64,000 nt of DNA from Martelella lutilitoris (GCF_005924265.1 NZ_VCLB01000006.1:124001-188000), one strand, 5' to 3'. Positions 1 to 8,910 are shown, numbered from the stretch's first letter. Notes: a model not told the origin generated them from the letters alone. Program-made: numbers and translations.

Positions 1-1148
1 TGGATCCGGCGGTAACGCCCGGCAAGCGCATTGACCTGGCTTTCGACGGAGGGCGTGGCAGAGGCCAGCACCGCCGGAAAGCCGCCGATGCGCGCCCGCA
101 CCACCGCCATGTCGCGAGCGTTGTAGAAGACGCGGTCTTCCTGCTTGTAGGCCGTGTCATGCTCCTCATCGACGACGATCAGGCCGAGGTCCTCGAACGG
201 CAGAAACAGCGCCGAGCGTGCCCCGGCCACGACGCGGATCGCCCCCTCCGCCGTCTGCCGCCAGACCTTTTCGCGCATGCGCGGCGCGAGATCCGAATGC
301 CATTCGCCGGGCCGCGTGCCGAAGCGGGTTTCGAACCGGTCGAGGAAGCTCGCCGTCAAGGCGATTTCCGGCAGCAGGATCAGCACCTGCTTGCCTCTGG
401 CCAGCGTTTCGGCCACGGCCTCGAAATAGACCTCCGTCTTGCCGGAACCGGTGACGCCGTCGATCAGCGTCACATTGAAACCGTCCGCTGCCACGGCTGC
501 GCGCAAGTCGTCCGCCGCCGCATCCTGGTCGGGCGACAGCGTGGGCCGCGCATAATCGGGGTCAGGCGTGCCGAAAGCAGGCGGCGGCGGTAAAAAGACC
601 GTGTCGAACACCCCCTGCTTCATCATCGTCTCAACAACGCTGCTGCTAACGCCGGCAGCGCGCGCAAGCCCGAGCCGCGTCCACCCGGCGCCGTCTTGCG
701 CCAGTTCGAGAACACGCTTGCGCGCCGGCGTCATTCGCTCGGGCACCGTTCCCGTCAGCGTCAGCCCCTCGATCATCGGCTCCGGCTCAAGGGCCGCAGG
801 CGCGCGGACGGCCATGCGCGCCACAAGCCCCGGCGGGGTGAGCGTATAGGCGGACACCCAGGCAATGAAACGGCGCATCTCCTCCGCCACGGGCGGGCAA
901 TCGAACACATGTTCGATCGGCCTCAGCCTCTTCGGGTCAACCGCATCACCCGCCTCGTCCCAGACGATGCCGATCACCTTGCGCGGGCCGACCGGCACCT
1001 GCACGACGGAACCGGGCATCACCGCCATGCCCTCCGGCACGGCATAGGAATAGGGCCCTGCGACGGGCAGCGGCACCATCACGGGCACGCTGCGCACGAC
1101 GGCGGGGTCGATGCGTTTTCCAAAGAGGTCGAGCGAATCTGAGGTCAT
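1..1148 (-). CDS. priA: Primosomal replication protein N' (PriA helicase), N-terminal part
   Basis: PriA is the 3'-to-5' superfamily 2 DNA helicase that reloads the replisome at stalled forks. The gene runs off the left edge, so only about 382 of the usual ~730 residues are present: the 3'-DNA-binding domain and the first helicase lobe. Reading the minus strand from ATG at 1148 (start MTSDSLDLFGKRIDP), I see Walker A GVTGSGKTEVYF near residue 230, then RVVAGARSALF and the Walker B/DEAH-type box VVDEEHDTAYKQED near residue 322, followed by ASATPS (motif III) just before the edge. The zinc-binding cysteines and helicase lobe 2 would lie outside the window. It sits 46 bases downstream of the acyltransferase gene on the same strand. 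No frameshift is visible in the part seen. Confidence 0.93.
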   Translation of the reverse strand, partial: MTSDSLDLFGKRIDPAVVRSVPVMVPLPVAGPYSYAVPEGMAVMPGSVVQVPVGPRKVIGIVWDEAGDAVDPKRLRPIEHVFDCPPVAEEMRRFIAWVSAYTLTPPGLVARMAVRAPAALEPEPMIEGLTLTGTVPERMTPARKRVLELAQDGAGWTRLGLARAAGVSSSVVETMMKQGVFDTVFLPPPPAFGTPDPDYARPTLSPDQDAAADDLRAAVAADGFNVTLIDGVTGSGKTEVYFEAVAETLARGKQVLILLPEIALTASFLDRFETRFGTRPGEWHSDLAPRMREKVWRQTAEGAIRVVAGARSALFLPFEDLGLIVVDEEHDTAYKQEDRVFYNARDMAVVRARIGGFPAVLASATPSVESQVNALAGRYRRI

Positions 1149-1194
1149 GGCTGGCAAGCTTGCCTGCCGCCCCCTTCAAAGTGAAGCAGAGAAT

Positions 1195-2133
1195 TCAAGA
1201 TGCGTCCGAGACGACCGGAGCGGGCTTGGGCTTTTCCAGGACGAAGGTCGCATCCGGATCGGCGGCCAGCGCATGCACGGTGTGGCGCTCGAGCGCCGCG
1301 GTCACATCGGCGGGCTCGCCCTGCAGTTCATGCGGCATGATCATGTTGCCGACGGTGAAGTCGAACCGGTCGCCCTTCTTGTTCAGAAGCTCGTGGAAAA
1401 CCGTCATGTCGCGCAGTTCCGTCGACCATTTGGCGAACCAGTAGAACAGGCCTGAATTGCGCGCCTTCAGATGCACGGGCAGGATCGGCAGGTCGTATTT
1501 GCGGGCAAAGCCGATCGCCGAGGTCTTCCACGGGCGCTCATTGAGCTTGCCATCGGCCCAGTAGGCAATGCGACCGGAGGGAAACAGCACCATCGCCTTT
1601 TCCTGCTTTATGGCGTTGTTGGTGACCTGCAGCGTCTCGCGCGCCTTCAGCTTGCTCTTGAATTCCTCGCGCCACTCGACCGGGATGATCATCTCCACCA
1701 GACGCGGATTGACGCGCACGGCGTCCCGGTTGGCGAAGAACGTCATGTCCGGACGGTGCTCTTTCAGGAGGTCGAAAACGGCCACCCCGTCGGCAATGCC
1801 GGTCGGATGGTTGGAAACCATCACGAAACCGCCCTTTTCCGGGATGCGCTCTCTGCCGACGCAATTGATGTCGAGGGTCAGCCGGTTGGAGATGTAGTCG
1901 AAGACCTGATATCCGTCCATGGACTCGATATCATTGGCGAAATCGATCGCCTTGCCGTAGCCCAGCAGCAGGTGAAGAAAGGGCCGCATCACCGGCCAGA
2001 ACGGATTGTGGACGATCTTCTGGCCGCGTTCGGCGATCAGCGTGTCGACGATATGTCCCGGTTGCCCCTGGGAGACAAGCGCCACAGCCTCAGCGAACTG
2101 CGCCAGGGCGGATGATGAATCACGACGCGCCAT
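1195..2133 (-). CDS. Lysophospholipid (glycerophosphate-type) acyltransferase family protein
   Basis: A 312-residue PlsC-fold acyltransferase, expected to move an acyl chain from acyl-ACP or acyl-CoA onto a lysolipid at the inner membrane. The catalytic motif is SNHPTGIADG (His109 to Asp115), an HX5D spacing found in the hemolysin-type subfamily rather than the textbook HX4D. FPSGRIAYW near residue 183 fits the FPEG-like substrate block. The reading frame stays open upstream to 2325, but ATG at 2133 has an AGGAAG ribosome site seven bases ahead and avoids running into the xerC leader, so I use it. Divergent from xerC, upstream of priA on the same strand. The exact substrate (lysophosphatidate, lyso-ornithine lipid or other) cannot be read from the sequence. 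Confidence 0.8.
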   Translation of the reverse strand: MARRDSSSALAQFAEAVALVSQGQPGHIVDTLIAERGQKIVHNPFWPVMRPFLHLLLGYGKAIDFANDIESMDGYQVFDYISNRLTLDINCVGRERIPEKGGFVMVSNHPTGIADGVAVFDLLKEHRPDMTFFANRDAVRVNPRLVEMIIPVEWREEFKSKLKARETLQVTNNAIKQEKAMVLFPSGRIAYWADGKLNERPWKTSAIGFARKYDLPILPVHLKARNSGLFYWFAKWSTELRDMTVFHELLNKKGDRFDFTVGNMIMPHELQGEPADVTAALERHTVHALAADPDATFVLEKPKPAPVVSDAS

Positions 2134-2274
2134 AAAACTTCCTGCTTTTGCTGAGGAGCCTATATCGCAATTCCGTGTGAAAAGACAATGACACCTCCCG
2201 GAACCCTTAGCGTTTTTGTAACCCAATTTACTGCAAAATCGCGCCGCGGCAAGAAGTTCCTGAGACGGTGACCC

Positions 2275-3210
2275 ATGGGCGAAATACTGGTGCCTGCTGA
2301 TGATGCATTGCTTGGCTTGCGTCAAGAGTGGCTACAAGCGCTTGCCGGCGAGCGCCGGCTTTCGGCAAAGACGACCGAGGCTTACGAACGGGACACGCGG
2401 CAGTTCCTCGCTTTCCTGTGCCGCCATATCGCACGTCCCGTGCGGCTTTCCGACATTGATTCGCTGAGGCCGGCGGATGTGCGCGCCTATCTTGCCTTCC
2501 GCCGCCGCGAGGGCGCCGGCGCGCGCACGCTCGGACGCGATCTGGCGGGCATCCGCTCATTTCTGCGCTGGCTGGAAAAACGCGGCCTTGCCAATGCCGC
2601 CGGCGTGCGCGCCATGCGGGCGCCGAAACAGCCGAAATCGCTGCCCAAGCCCTTAAGCGCCGAGGAGGCGCTCGCGGTTTCAGCGGAGCAGGGCCAGTTG
2701 GCGGAAGAGCCGTGGATTGCCGCGCGCAACGCCGCCGTCTTCTGCCTGCTTTATGGCTGCGGCCTTCGTATCTCCGAAGCGCTGGGGCTGACGCCTGATG
2801 ACTTTTCCGGCAATCCGACAAGCCTCAGGATCACCGGCAAGGGCAACAAGACCCGCCTCGTGCCGCTCCTGCCGGCAGCGCTTGAGGCGGTGCGGCATTA
2901 TGGCGCGCTCTGCCCGTATCATCTGGCCGGGGAGAAGCCGCTTTTCCGCGGACTGCGCGGCAAGGCATTGCAGCCGGCGATCATCCAGCGGGAGATGCAG
3001 GCCCTGCGCGGCGCACTTGGCCTGTCCGACAAGGCCACGCCGCACGCGCTCAGACATTCCTTCGCGACCCATCTTCTGGCCGCCGGCGGCGATCTCAGGA
3101 CCATTCAGGAACTGCTCGGCCACGCCTCGCTTTCGACGACGCAGGTCTACACCGGCGTCGACACCGGGCGGCTTCTGGAGATTTACGACAAGGCGCATCC
3201 CCGCGCCTGA
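2275..3210 (+). CDS. xerC: Site-specific tyrosine recombinase XerC
   Basis: A 311-residue tyrosine recombinase. XerC with XerD resolves chromosome dimers at dif near the terminus, acting at the septum with FtsK. An N-terminal SAM-like core-binding domain (LSAKTTEAYERDTRQFLAFL, about residues 27-46) precedes the catalytic domain, whose active-site set is complete: Arg in GCGLRISEALGL (~160), Lys in GKGNKTRLVPL (~185), HALRH (~257), LLGHASLSTTQ (~280) and the Tyr of VYTGVD. The length matches chromosomal XerC. It lies next to priA, a common rhizobial arrangement, and is not associated with an integron or phage, so a housekeeping XerC is far more likely than an integrase. A hairpin follows the stop codon. 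Confidence 0.93.
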   Translation: MGEILVPADDALLGLRQEWLQALAGERRLSAKTTEAYERDTRQFLAFLCRHIARPVRLSDIDSLRPADVRAYLAFRRREGAGARTLGRDLAGIRSFLRWLEKRGLANAAGVRAMRAPKQPKSLPKPLSAEEALAVSAEQGQLAEEPWIAARNAAVFCLLYGCGLRISEALGLTPDDFSGNPTSLRITGKGNKTRLVPLLPAALEAVRHYGALCPYHLAGEKPLFRGLRGKALQPAIIQREMQALRGALGLSDKATPHALRHSFATHLLAAGGDLRTIQELLGHASLSTTQVYTGVDTGRLLEIYDKAHPRA

Positions 3211-3222
3211 TGAATGCAAAGG

Positions 3223-3245
3223 GGCCCCGCCTTCAAAGCGGGGCC
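3223..3245. terminator. Hairpin between convergent xerC and small exported protein gene
   Basis: Perfect 8-bp stem GGCCCCGC / GCGGGGCC with a 7-base loop CTTCAAA, starting 12 bases after the xerC stop codon and ending just before the stop of the convergent gene. There is no strong T-run on either side, so it may act as a bidirectional or Rho-assisted terminator. Confidence 0.55.
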
Positions 3246-3257
3246 GCGTCGCTGTGC

Positions 3258-3521
3258 TCAGTTGTTCAGATCGTTGTAGCTGAAATCGATCAGCTTCGGC
3301 GTGCCGTCAGGCTGGACCTTGTAGGTCTTGACCGCATGCCAGTTGCCTTCATCCATCACCGAGGTCGAAAAGACATCGCCGGGCGCGGCGATGCGGGCGA
3401 TATCCCTGTCGGCGGCCGTGACCTTGGGACCGTAGAAAGAGGGGTTGAGCGGCTGGGCGGCGAAGGCGGCGCCTGCGCCGACGATCAGTGTTGCAAGCGA
3501 AAGTGCGATAATCTTCTGCAT
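3258..3521 (-). CDS. Small exported hypothetical protein
   Basis: An 87-residue protein with a clear Sec signal peptide: MQKIIALSLATLIVGAG followed by AAFAAQ, cleavage expected after AFA. The mature part of roughly 65 residues starts QPLNPSFYGPKVTAADRDI and has no cysteines or transmembrane segment, so a small soluble periplasmic protein is likely. The ribosome site is the AAGGACAG stretch upstream of ATG at 3521. I do not recognise a family and assign no function. It stands alone, convergent with xerC and separated from the downstream permease by about 155 AT-rich bases. Confidence 0.65.
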   Translation of the reverse strand: MQKIIALSLATLIVGAGAAFAAQPLNPSFYGPKVTAADRDIARIAAPGDVFSTSVMDEGNWHAVKTYKVQPDGTPKLIDFSYNDLNN

Positions 3522-3677
3522 CGGGTCTGTCCTTGCGAGGTTTCAGCGTTCTCGTTGACGGAAAGGACCATCCCTTTCCTGGCTCCAACTACAGCCGATG
3601 ATTGTGTTCGCTATTGGAATTTCGCCGCCGAAAGTCCGTTAAATTTCTGTAAATATTATATTTTTCTAATTCCATAG

Positions 3678-4613
3678 TCAGTGCGTCTTAGTCTGGCGCA
3701 CACGGGGCGGACGGGCGGCGACCGCCGCGCCGAGGCCGATCATCGCGAGTCCGGCAACTTCCAGGCCTGACGGTCGTTCTGCGAAAATAACGATGCTCCA
3801 CAGTGCCGCAAACACGAGATAGGCATTGTCGAACAGGCCGACGACCGGCGCCGGGGCTGTGCGGTAAGCGCCGGCGACACCCGTGGTAATGGCCACAAGG
3901 AAGAGCGCGAGAAGCCCGATCAGCGCCCAGTCCGACACACCGAGCGGTCGCCAGGCGGTTAGCACGAATCCATCGCCCGCCGGAAACAAGAGAACGCACG
4001 CCATGCCCGCCGCGCCCGATACGGCAAGCGCGATATTGAGATTGAGCGCCATGGCGAAAGGCGCTTCGCCACGACACTTGTCCCAGGTGATGATCGCCGC
4101 AAGAGCGTAGAAAAAAGCAGCAAGAAGCGGAAGCAGCAGGAAAGGCGAGACGGCTCCGGCCGATGGATTGACGCTGACGACCACGCCGGAAAGCGCAAGC
4201 AGAATGGCGCACCACCGCACAAGACCCACCGGCTCTCCAAGATGAAAGCGGGCAAGGAGCGCCATCCACAACGGCGATGTATAATAGCAGGCTGCAGCCA
4301 GCGACAGCGGCAGGTGTGGAAGAGATGCGTAATAGCAGAACCACATGGTAACGAGGCAAAGGCTGCGAGCCGTCACCCACCCAGGGTGTTCGGGAATGAG
4401 TCGCGCGCCGCGCGCGAACAATTTCAGCCCGAGCGCGAGAAGCATCGCTGCAAATGCGGATCGCAGGAAGATCAGTTGGGCAAGACCAAAACGCACGCCG
4501 GACAGCTTGACCAGCGCATCGGAGAGCGAAAGGAGGAAGACCGAAGCGGTGATCAGCGCGATCCCTGCTGCCGGACCGGCGGCAAAGATGGATCCGGTTG
4601 TTTTGTAAGCCAT
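3678..4613 (-). CDS. EamA/DMT-superfamily permease
   Basis: An inner-membrane transporter of the drug/metabolite superfamily with two EamA repeats and about ten predicted hydrophobic helices. The first repeat starts GIALITASVFLLSLSDALVKLSG; the second includes LALFLVAITTGVAGAYRTAPAPVVGLFDN, the typical conserved A-x-x-x-x-P stretch of EamA proteins. Substrate unknown; relatives export amino acids, nucleosides or small metabolites. I place the start at ATG 4613 (MAYKTTGS), about 311 residues, but in-frame ATGs at 4643 and 4649 are possible and none has a strong ribosome site. Monocistronic, lying downstream of the lpdA terminator on the same strand. Confidence 0.75.
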   Translation of the reverse strand: MAYKTTGSIFAAGPAAGIALITASVFLLSLSDALVKLSGVRFGLAQLIFLRSAFAAMLLALGLKLFARGARLIPEHPGWVTARSLCLVTMWFCYYASLPHLPLSLAAACYYTSPLWMALLARFHLGEPVGLVRWCAILLALSGVVVSVNPSAGAVSPFLLLPLLAAFFYALAAIITWDKCRGEAPFAMALNLNIALAVSGAAGMACVLLFPAGDGFVLTAWRPLGVSDWALIGLLALFLVAITTGVAGAYRTAPAPVVGLFDNAYLVFAALWSIVIFAERPSGLEVAGLAMIGLGAAVAARPPRVRQTKTH

Positions 4614-4705
4614 GGCCCAAGAAAAAAGGATTTTGCGCGCCATGAACAACGAATTTTACTGAAGTCTTGGATCAACGACGCGAATGACGGCGCCGGACGC
4701 ATGAG

Positions 4706-4729
4706 AAACGACCCCGCAGTACGGGGCCG
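4706..4729 (-). terminator. Rho-independent terminator after lpdA
   Basis: Read on the minus strand, an 8-bp stem CGGCCCCG / CGGGGTCG (one G-T pair) with loop TACTG is followed directly by TTT. It begins about 40 bases after the lpdA stop codon and closes the mdh-to-lpdA gene run. Confidence 0.7.
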
Positions 4730-4769
4730 TATCAAACCTTCGGTCAGGAACGCCCTTCGGCGCCGGCCC

Positions 4770-6176
4770 CTACATGTGGATCGGCTTGAAGAAGGCGGCG
4801 AGCGCTGCTTCCTTCACCGCTTCCGACATGGTCGGATGCGCGTGGCAGGTGCGGCCGAGATCCTCGGCCGAGCCGCCGAATTCCATCAGCACCGCTGCCT
4901 CGTGGATCATCTCGCCGGCGCCGAAACCGACGATGTGGACGCCGAGGACGCGATCGGTTTCCTTGTCGGCGAGCACCTTGACGAAGCCGTCGGTGGTTTC
5001 CATGGCGCGGGCACGGCCATTGGCCATGAACGGGAATTTTCCGACGTTATAGGCAACGCCGTCCTTCTTCAGCTCTTCCTCGGTCTTGCCGACGGAGGCG
5101 ACTTCCGGCTGCGTATAGACGACGCTCGGGATCACGTCATAGTTCACGTGGCCGGCCTGACCGGCGAGGATCTCGGCAAGCGCCACGCCTTCATCCTCGG
5201 CCTTGTGCGCGAGCATCGGGCCCTTGACCACGTCGCCGATGGCGTAGATGCCGTCGACATTGGTCTTGAAATGACCGTCGATCTCGACCCGCCCGCGATC
5301 ATCGAGCTTGACGCCGGCTTCTTCCAGACCGAGGCCCTCGGTATAGGGCTTGCGGCCCGTGGAGATCAGCACGATGTCGGCCTCGAGCGTCTCGGCGTCG
5401 CCGCCCTTGACCGGCTCGAACGTCACCTTCGCGCCGTTCTCGCCCTTTTCGACAGCGGTCACCTTGGCCGACAGCTTGAAATCAATGCCCTGCTTGGCGA
5501 GGATCTTCTGGAACTGCTTGGAGGCTTCGCCGTCCATCGGACCGAGGATCTTGTCGAGGAACTCGACGACCGTGACCTTGGCGCCAAGGCGCGACCAAAC
5601 CGAGCCGAGTTCCAGACCGATGACGCCGCCGCCGACCACGATCATCTTCTCCGGCACCTTCTTCAGCGCAATGCCGCCGGTCGAGGACACGATCGTCTCC
5701 TCGTCGATTTCGACATCGACACCCGGAATGCCGGCGACGTCCGAACCGGTGGCGATCACGATGTTCTTGGCTTCAAGCTCCTCGGTGGCGCCGTCTTCCT
5801 TGGTCACCTGCACCTTGCCGGGGGCAACGATCTTGCCGGTGCCCTGAATGCCGTCGATCTTGTTCTTCTTGAACAGAAAGGCAACGCCCTCGACATTCGA
5901 CTTTACCACCGCGTCCTTGTGGCCCATCAGCTTTTCGTGGTCGAGTTCGACGCCCGAAAGCTTCACCCCGAGGCTCTCCATGCCGTGGGCGGCATGGGCG
6001 TACTGCTCGGAGGCATGCAGCAGCGCCTTGGAGGGGATGCAGCCGATATTCAGGCAGGTGCCGCCATAGGTGGCGCGCTTTTCGACGACGGCGACCTTCA
6101 TGCCGAGCTGCGACGCCTTGACCGCGCAGACATAGCCGCCGGGGCCGGAACCGATTACGATGAGATCATAGGACAT
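4770..6176 (-). CDS. lpdA: Dihydrolipoyl dehydrogenase (E3 of 2-oxoglutarate dehydrogenase)
   Basis: A 468-residue FAD flavoprotein that reoxidises the dihydrolipoyl groups of the E2 subunit with NAD+. FAD site VIGSGPGGYVCAVKASQLG (residues 7-25); redox disulfide in GGTCLNIGCIPSK (Cys41, Cys46); NAD Rossmann motif VVGGGVIGLELGSVWSRLGA near residue 187; second FAD motif YAIGDVV near 310; and the catalytic His-Glu of HAHPTMSEAVKEA near the C terminus. All key residues are present. It is the last gene of the mdh-sucCDAB block, separated from sucB by two LysE-type exporters. Annotation as the 2-oxoglutarate dehydrogenase E3 rather than the pyruvate dehydrogenase E3 rests on this context. Confidence 0.95.
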   Translation of the reverse strand: MSYDLIVIGSGPGGYVCAVKASQLGMKVAVVEKRATYGGTCLNIGCIPSKALLHASEQYAHAAHGMESLGVKLSGVELDHEKLMGHKDAVVKSNVEGVAFLFKKNKIDGIQGTGKIVAPGKVQVTKEDGATEELEAKNIVIATGSDVAGIPGVDVEIDEETIVSSTGGIALKKVPEKMIVVGGGVIGLELGSVWSRLGAKVTVVEFLDKILGPMDGEASKQFQKILAKQGIDFKLSAKVTAVEKGENGAKVTFEPVKGGDAETLEADIVLISTGRKPYTEGLGLEEAGVKLDDRGRVEIDGHFKTNVDGIYAIGDVVKGPMLAHKAEDEGVALAEILAGQAGHVNYDVIPSVVYTQPEVASVGKTEEELKKDGVAYNVGKFPFMANGRARAMETTDGFVKVLADKETDRVLGVHIVGFGAGEMIHEAAVLMEFGGSAEDLGRTCHAHPTMSEAVKEAALAAFFKPIHM

Positions 6177-6276
6177 CTGATTTCCTTCTCTTTATTGAGG
6201 TCATCGCCGATGCGAAGGATGGGCGCTGCATGACCGTATTTCCTGGCGGCCAATGGCCGTGTTTCTAGTCGTCGGC

Positions 6277-6915
6277 TCAGCCCGCCTTTTCCGTTGCCAG
6301 CTTCAGGCCGAAGGCAATGAACACCGCCCCGCTTGCGCGATTGATCCAGACGCTCGCCTTTTCAAACCCAGACCGCATGCGCGGCGTGGTCAAAAACAGC
6401 GACACGCCGACGAACCACGCAATCAGGCACGTCGCCATGACGAGGCCATAGCCGAACTTCACCCCTGCCGGCGTTTCATGACTGACCACGGTCGAAAAGA
6501 TCGACAGGAAGAACAAGACTGGCTTCGGATTCAGCGCATTGGCGAGAAAGCCGAGCGAAAAGGCCTTTCCCGCTCCCTGTCTTGCCGTCGCGCCGGCTTG
6601 GGCTGCGGGCGAAACATCGGCCTTGCCGGAACGCAGCGACTGGATGCCGAGATAGATCAGATAGGCGGCACCCGCCCATTTGATCACATTGAACACCATG
6701 ATCGACTGCGAAATGATCAGCCCCAGCCCCATGATCGTGTAGCTGACATGGAACATCAGCGACGTGCCCACGCCGAAACTGCTGAGCACCGCCGAACGCC
6801 TGCCATGCACAAGCGCCTGCCGGATGATCATCGCGGTATCCGCGCCGGGCGCGACGATGGCGAAGGAGAAGATCGCCATCAGCGATGCGAGCTCAATCAG
6901 GTATTGATGCTGCAT
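6277..6915 (-). CDS. LysE/RhtB-family amino-acid exporter (first of a pair)
   Basis: A 212-residue membrane protein of the LysE/RhtB export family, which pumps amino acids or derivatives out of the cell. The family motif is visible as FAIVAPGADTAMIIRQAL (residues ~18-35), where PGAD/PGPD between helices 1 and 2 is diagnostic. About six hydrophobic segments follow, including LGFLANALNPKPVLFFL, the conserved N-P-K region before helix 4. It begins 15 bases after the stop of the neighbouring LysE gene, so the two are probably co-transcribed and perhaps function together. Its placement between sucB and lpdA is unusual for its apparent function. Confidence 0.82.
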   Translation of the reverse strand: MQHQYLIELASLMAIFSFAIVAPGADTAMIIRQALVHGRRSAVLSSFGVGTSLMFHVSYTIMGLGLIISQSIMVFNVIKWAGAAYLIYLGIQSLRSGKADVSPAAQAGATARQGAGKAFSLGFLANALNPKPVLFFLSIFSTVVSHETPAGVKFGYGLVMATCLIAWFVGVSLFLTTPRMRSGFEKASVWINRASGAVFIAFGLKLATEKAG

Positions 6916-6930
6916 GAAGAGCGTCCCGGT

Positions 6931-7545
6931 TTATTGCCTGCTGAGCGCGAGCTTAACGCCGAAACCGGCAAAGGCCAGCGCCACGCTCCGCCGCATCCAC
7001 GCCATCGCCCGGTCGCTCGAAAGCACCCGGTCGCGCATCAGGCCGGAGAACTGGCCGTATAGCACGAACACCGCGAAGGTCATCGCCATGAACACGGCCG
7101 ACATAACCAGCATTTCAAGTATGGGCGAGGCGGCGGCGGGCGACACGAATTGCGGCAGGAAGGCGAGGAAGAATACCGAGAGCTTGGGGTTGAGAATATT
7201 AATGAGAAAACCGTTGCGGGCGATCGCCAACAGACTGCGCCGGGGCGTCCCCTCCCCCGAAACCCTCAGCGTGCCGCGATCCTTCAGCGTCTGCCAGGCG
7301 AGGTAGAGCAGATAGGCGACGCCGGCGAACTTGACCGTCTGGAACAGAAGCGCGCTGGTGTGAAACAGCGCGGCAAGGCCGAAGACGGAAGCGAGGATTG
7401 CCGGAATGATGCCCAGCGTGCAGCCGAAGGCGGCGGCAACGCTTGCCATCCTGCCCTGCGCCAGACCGGTCGCCAGCGTGTAGACCACGCCCGTGCCGGG
7501 AGCCAGAACCACAATCAGCGCCGTAATCAGAAATTCGATGCTCAT
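6931..7545 (-). CDS. LysE/RhtB-family amino-acid exporter (second of a pair)
   Basis: A 204-residue LysE/RhtB exporter homologous to its downstream neighbour but clearly diverged. The signature is LIVVLAPGTGVVYTLATGL (residues ~10-28), where the usual PGPD/PGAD acidic residue is replaced by Gly-Thr-Gly, a common variant. GFLINILNPKLSVFFLAF near residue 115 is the conserved N-P-K block. Five to six hydrophobic helices are evident. It starts 26 bases downstream of sucB on the same strand, so it is probably read from the TCA operon transcript. Substrate unknown; linkage to 2-oxoglutarate metabolism suggests glutamate-family compounds, which is inference only. Confidence 0.82.
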   Translation of the reverse strand: MSIEFLITALIVVLAPGTGVVYTLATGLAQGRMASVAAAFGCTLGIIPAILASVFGLAALFHTSALLFQTVKFAGVAYLLYLAWQTLKDRGTLRVSGEGTPRRSLLAIARNGFLINILNPKLSVFFLAFLPQFVSPAAASPILEMLVMSAVFMAMTFAVFVLYGQFSGLMRDRVLSSDRAMAWMRRSVALAFAGFGVKLALSRQ

Positions 7546-7571
7546 GCTTTCCGGCCCCCCGGTTTTGTTGA

Positions 7572-8813
7572 TCAGAGATCGAGAACGAGACGTTCGGGAT
7601 CTTCCAGCGTTTCCTTGACGCGGACGAGGAAGGTCACGGCTTCCTGACCATCGACCATACGGTGGTCATAGGAAAGCGCAAGATACATCATCGGTCGGAT
7701 GACGACCTGGCCGCCGATCGCCATCGGCCGCTCCTGGATCTTGTGCATGCCGAGAATGCCCGACTGCGGCGCGTTCAGGATCGGCGAGGACATCAGCGAA
7801 CCGTAGACGCCGCCATTGGTGATGGTGAAGGTGCCGCCCTGCATGTCTGCCATGGACAGCTGGCCGCTGCGGGCCGCCTTGGCAAGACGCGCGATCTCGG
7901 CCTCGATCTCGGCGATCGACATCTGGTCGGCATCGCGCACGACCGGGACCACCAGGCCCTTGTCCGTGCCAACGGCCATGCCGATATGGCAGAAGTTCTT
8001 GTAGATGATGTCCGTGCCGTCGATCTCGGCATTGACGGCCGGGATCTCCTTCAGCGCATGACAGACGGCCTTGGTGAAGAAACCCATGAAGCCGAGCTTG
8101 ACGTCGTGCTTCTTCAGGAACAGGTCCTTGTACTTGGAGCGCATTTCCATGACGGCCGTCATGTCCACCTCGTTATAGGTGGTCAGCATGGCTGCGGTGT
8201 TCTGCGCATCCTTCAGGCGCTTGGCGATGGTCTGGCGCAGGCGCGTCATCTTCACTCGCTCTTCGCGATCGGCATCCTCAACCTTGGAGGGCGCGCGCTG
8301 CGGGGCCTTGGCCGGCTCGGCGGCCGGGGCGGAGGTGCCCTTGGCGGCAGCGGCAATCACGTCGCCCTTCAGCACCTGACCGCGCTTGCCCGAACCTTCC
8401 ACCTGATCGGCGGAAATGTTCTTTTCTTCCATCATCTTGGCTGCGGACGGCGCTGCCGGCATATCGGATCCGCCGGACTTCGGCTTGTCTTCGGCCTTGG
8501 TCTCTTCCTTCTTGGGCTCTTCCTTTGGCGCCTCGGCCTTCGGCTCTTCCTTTGCGCCGCCTGCAGCAGGCGCATCACCCTCGGCGATCTGGCCGAGCAG
8601 GGCGTCGAGTTCGACGGTCTCGCCTTCGCCGGCGACGATCTCGGAAAGCGTGCCGGAAGCAGGTGCCGGAACCTCGATGGTCACCTTGTCGGTTTCCAGT
8701 TCGACAATCGGCTCATCGGCGGCGATGGCGTCGCCGACCTTCTTGTACCAGGTGCCGACCGTTGCTTCGGTAACGGATTCACCCAAAGTGGGAACGCGGA
8801 TTTCAGTGGCCAT
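7572..8813 (-). CDS. sucB: Dihydrolipoyllysine succinyltransferase (E2 of 2-oxoglutarate dehydrogenase)
   Basis: The core E2 subunit, 413 residues, transferring the succinyl group from E1-bound ThDP via lipoyl-lysine to CoA. Domains in order: one lipoyl domain (residues 1-75) with the lipoylated lysine in [11 protein letters not shown] (Lys43); an Ala/Glu/Lys/Pro-rich flexible linker (~80-110); a peripheral subunit-binding domain ([13 protein letters not shown]...[13 protein letters not shown], ~112-145); a second linker; and the catalytic domain ending with [12 protein letters not shown] (active His384, Asp388). The start ATG 8813 gives [14 protein letters not shown], the standard E2 N terminus; the open frame continues upstream but without homology. 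It lies 97 bases after sucA, with a hairpin in the gap. Confidence 0.95.
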   Translation of the reverse strand: MATEIRVPTLGESVTEATVGTWYKKVGDAIAADEPIVELETDKVTIEVPAPASGTLSEIVAGEGETVELDALLGQIAEGDAPAAGGAKEEPKAEAPKEEPKKEETKAEDKPKSGGSDMPAAPSAAKMMEEKNISADQVEGSGKRGQVLKGDVIAAAAKGTSAPAAEPAKAPQRAPSKVEDADREERVKMTRLRQTIAKRLKDAQNTAAMLTTYNEVDMTAVMEMRSKYKDLFLKKHDVKLGFMGFFTKAVCHALKEIPAVNAEIDGTDIIYKNFCHIGMAVGTDKGLVVPVVRDADQMSIAEIEAEIARLAKAARSGQLSMADMQGGTFTITNGGVYGSLMSSPILNAPQSGILGMHKIQERPMAIGGQVVIRPMMYLALSYDHRMVDGQEAVTFLVRVKETLEDPERLVLDL

Positions 8814-8871
8814 GTCAAAAGTCCCGATATTGATAAATGTGGTGTCCGGATCGCCTTGAAGCGGTCGTTCA

Positions 8872-8898
8872 CGTGCCGGGCTTTGAAGGTCCGGCACG
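8872..8898 (-). other. Intercistronic hairpin between sucA and sucB
   Basis: Perfect 8-bp inverted repeat CGTGCCGG / CCGGCACG with an 11-base loop, starting 12 bases beyond the sucA stop codon. No T-run follows it, so it looks more like an mRNA-stabilising or partial-termination structure than a full terminator. Confidence 0.45.
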
Positions 8899-8910
8899 CT
8901 GTTGCTCGTG

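Noticed and set aside
2275-3210. XerC as an integrase of a mobile element
   Set aside because: No attachment-site repeats, tRNA or element genes beside it; the neighbours priA and lpdA are core genes, and length and motifs fit chromosomal XerC.
4242-6233. 663-residue open frame on the plus strand opposite lpdA and the EamA permease gene
   Set aside because: Composition is a mirror of lpdA codons and no ribosome site or family similarity is present.
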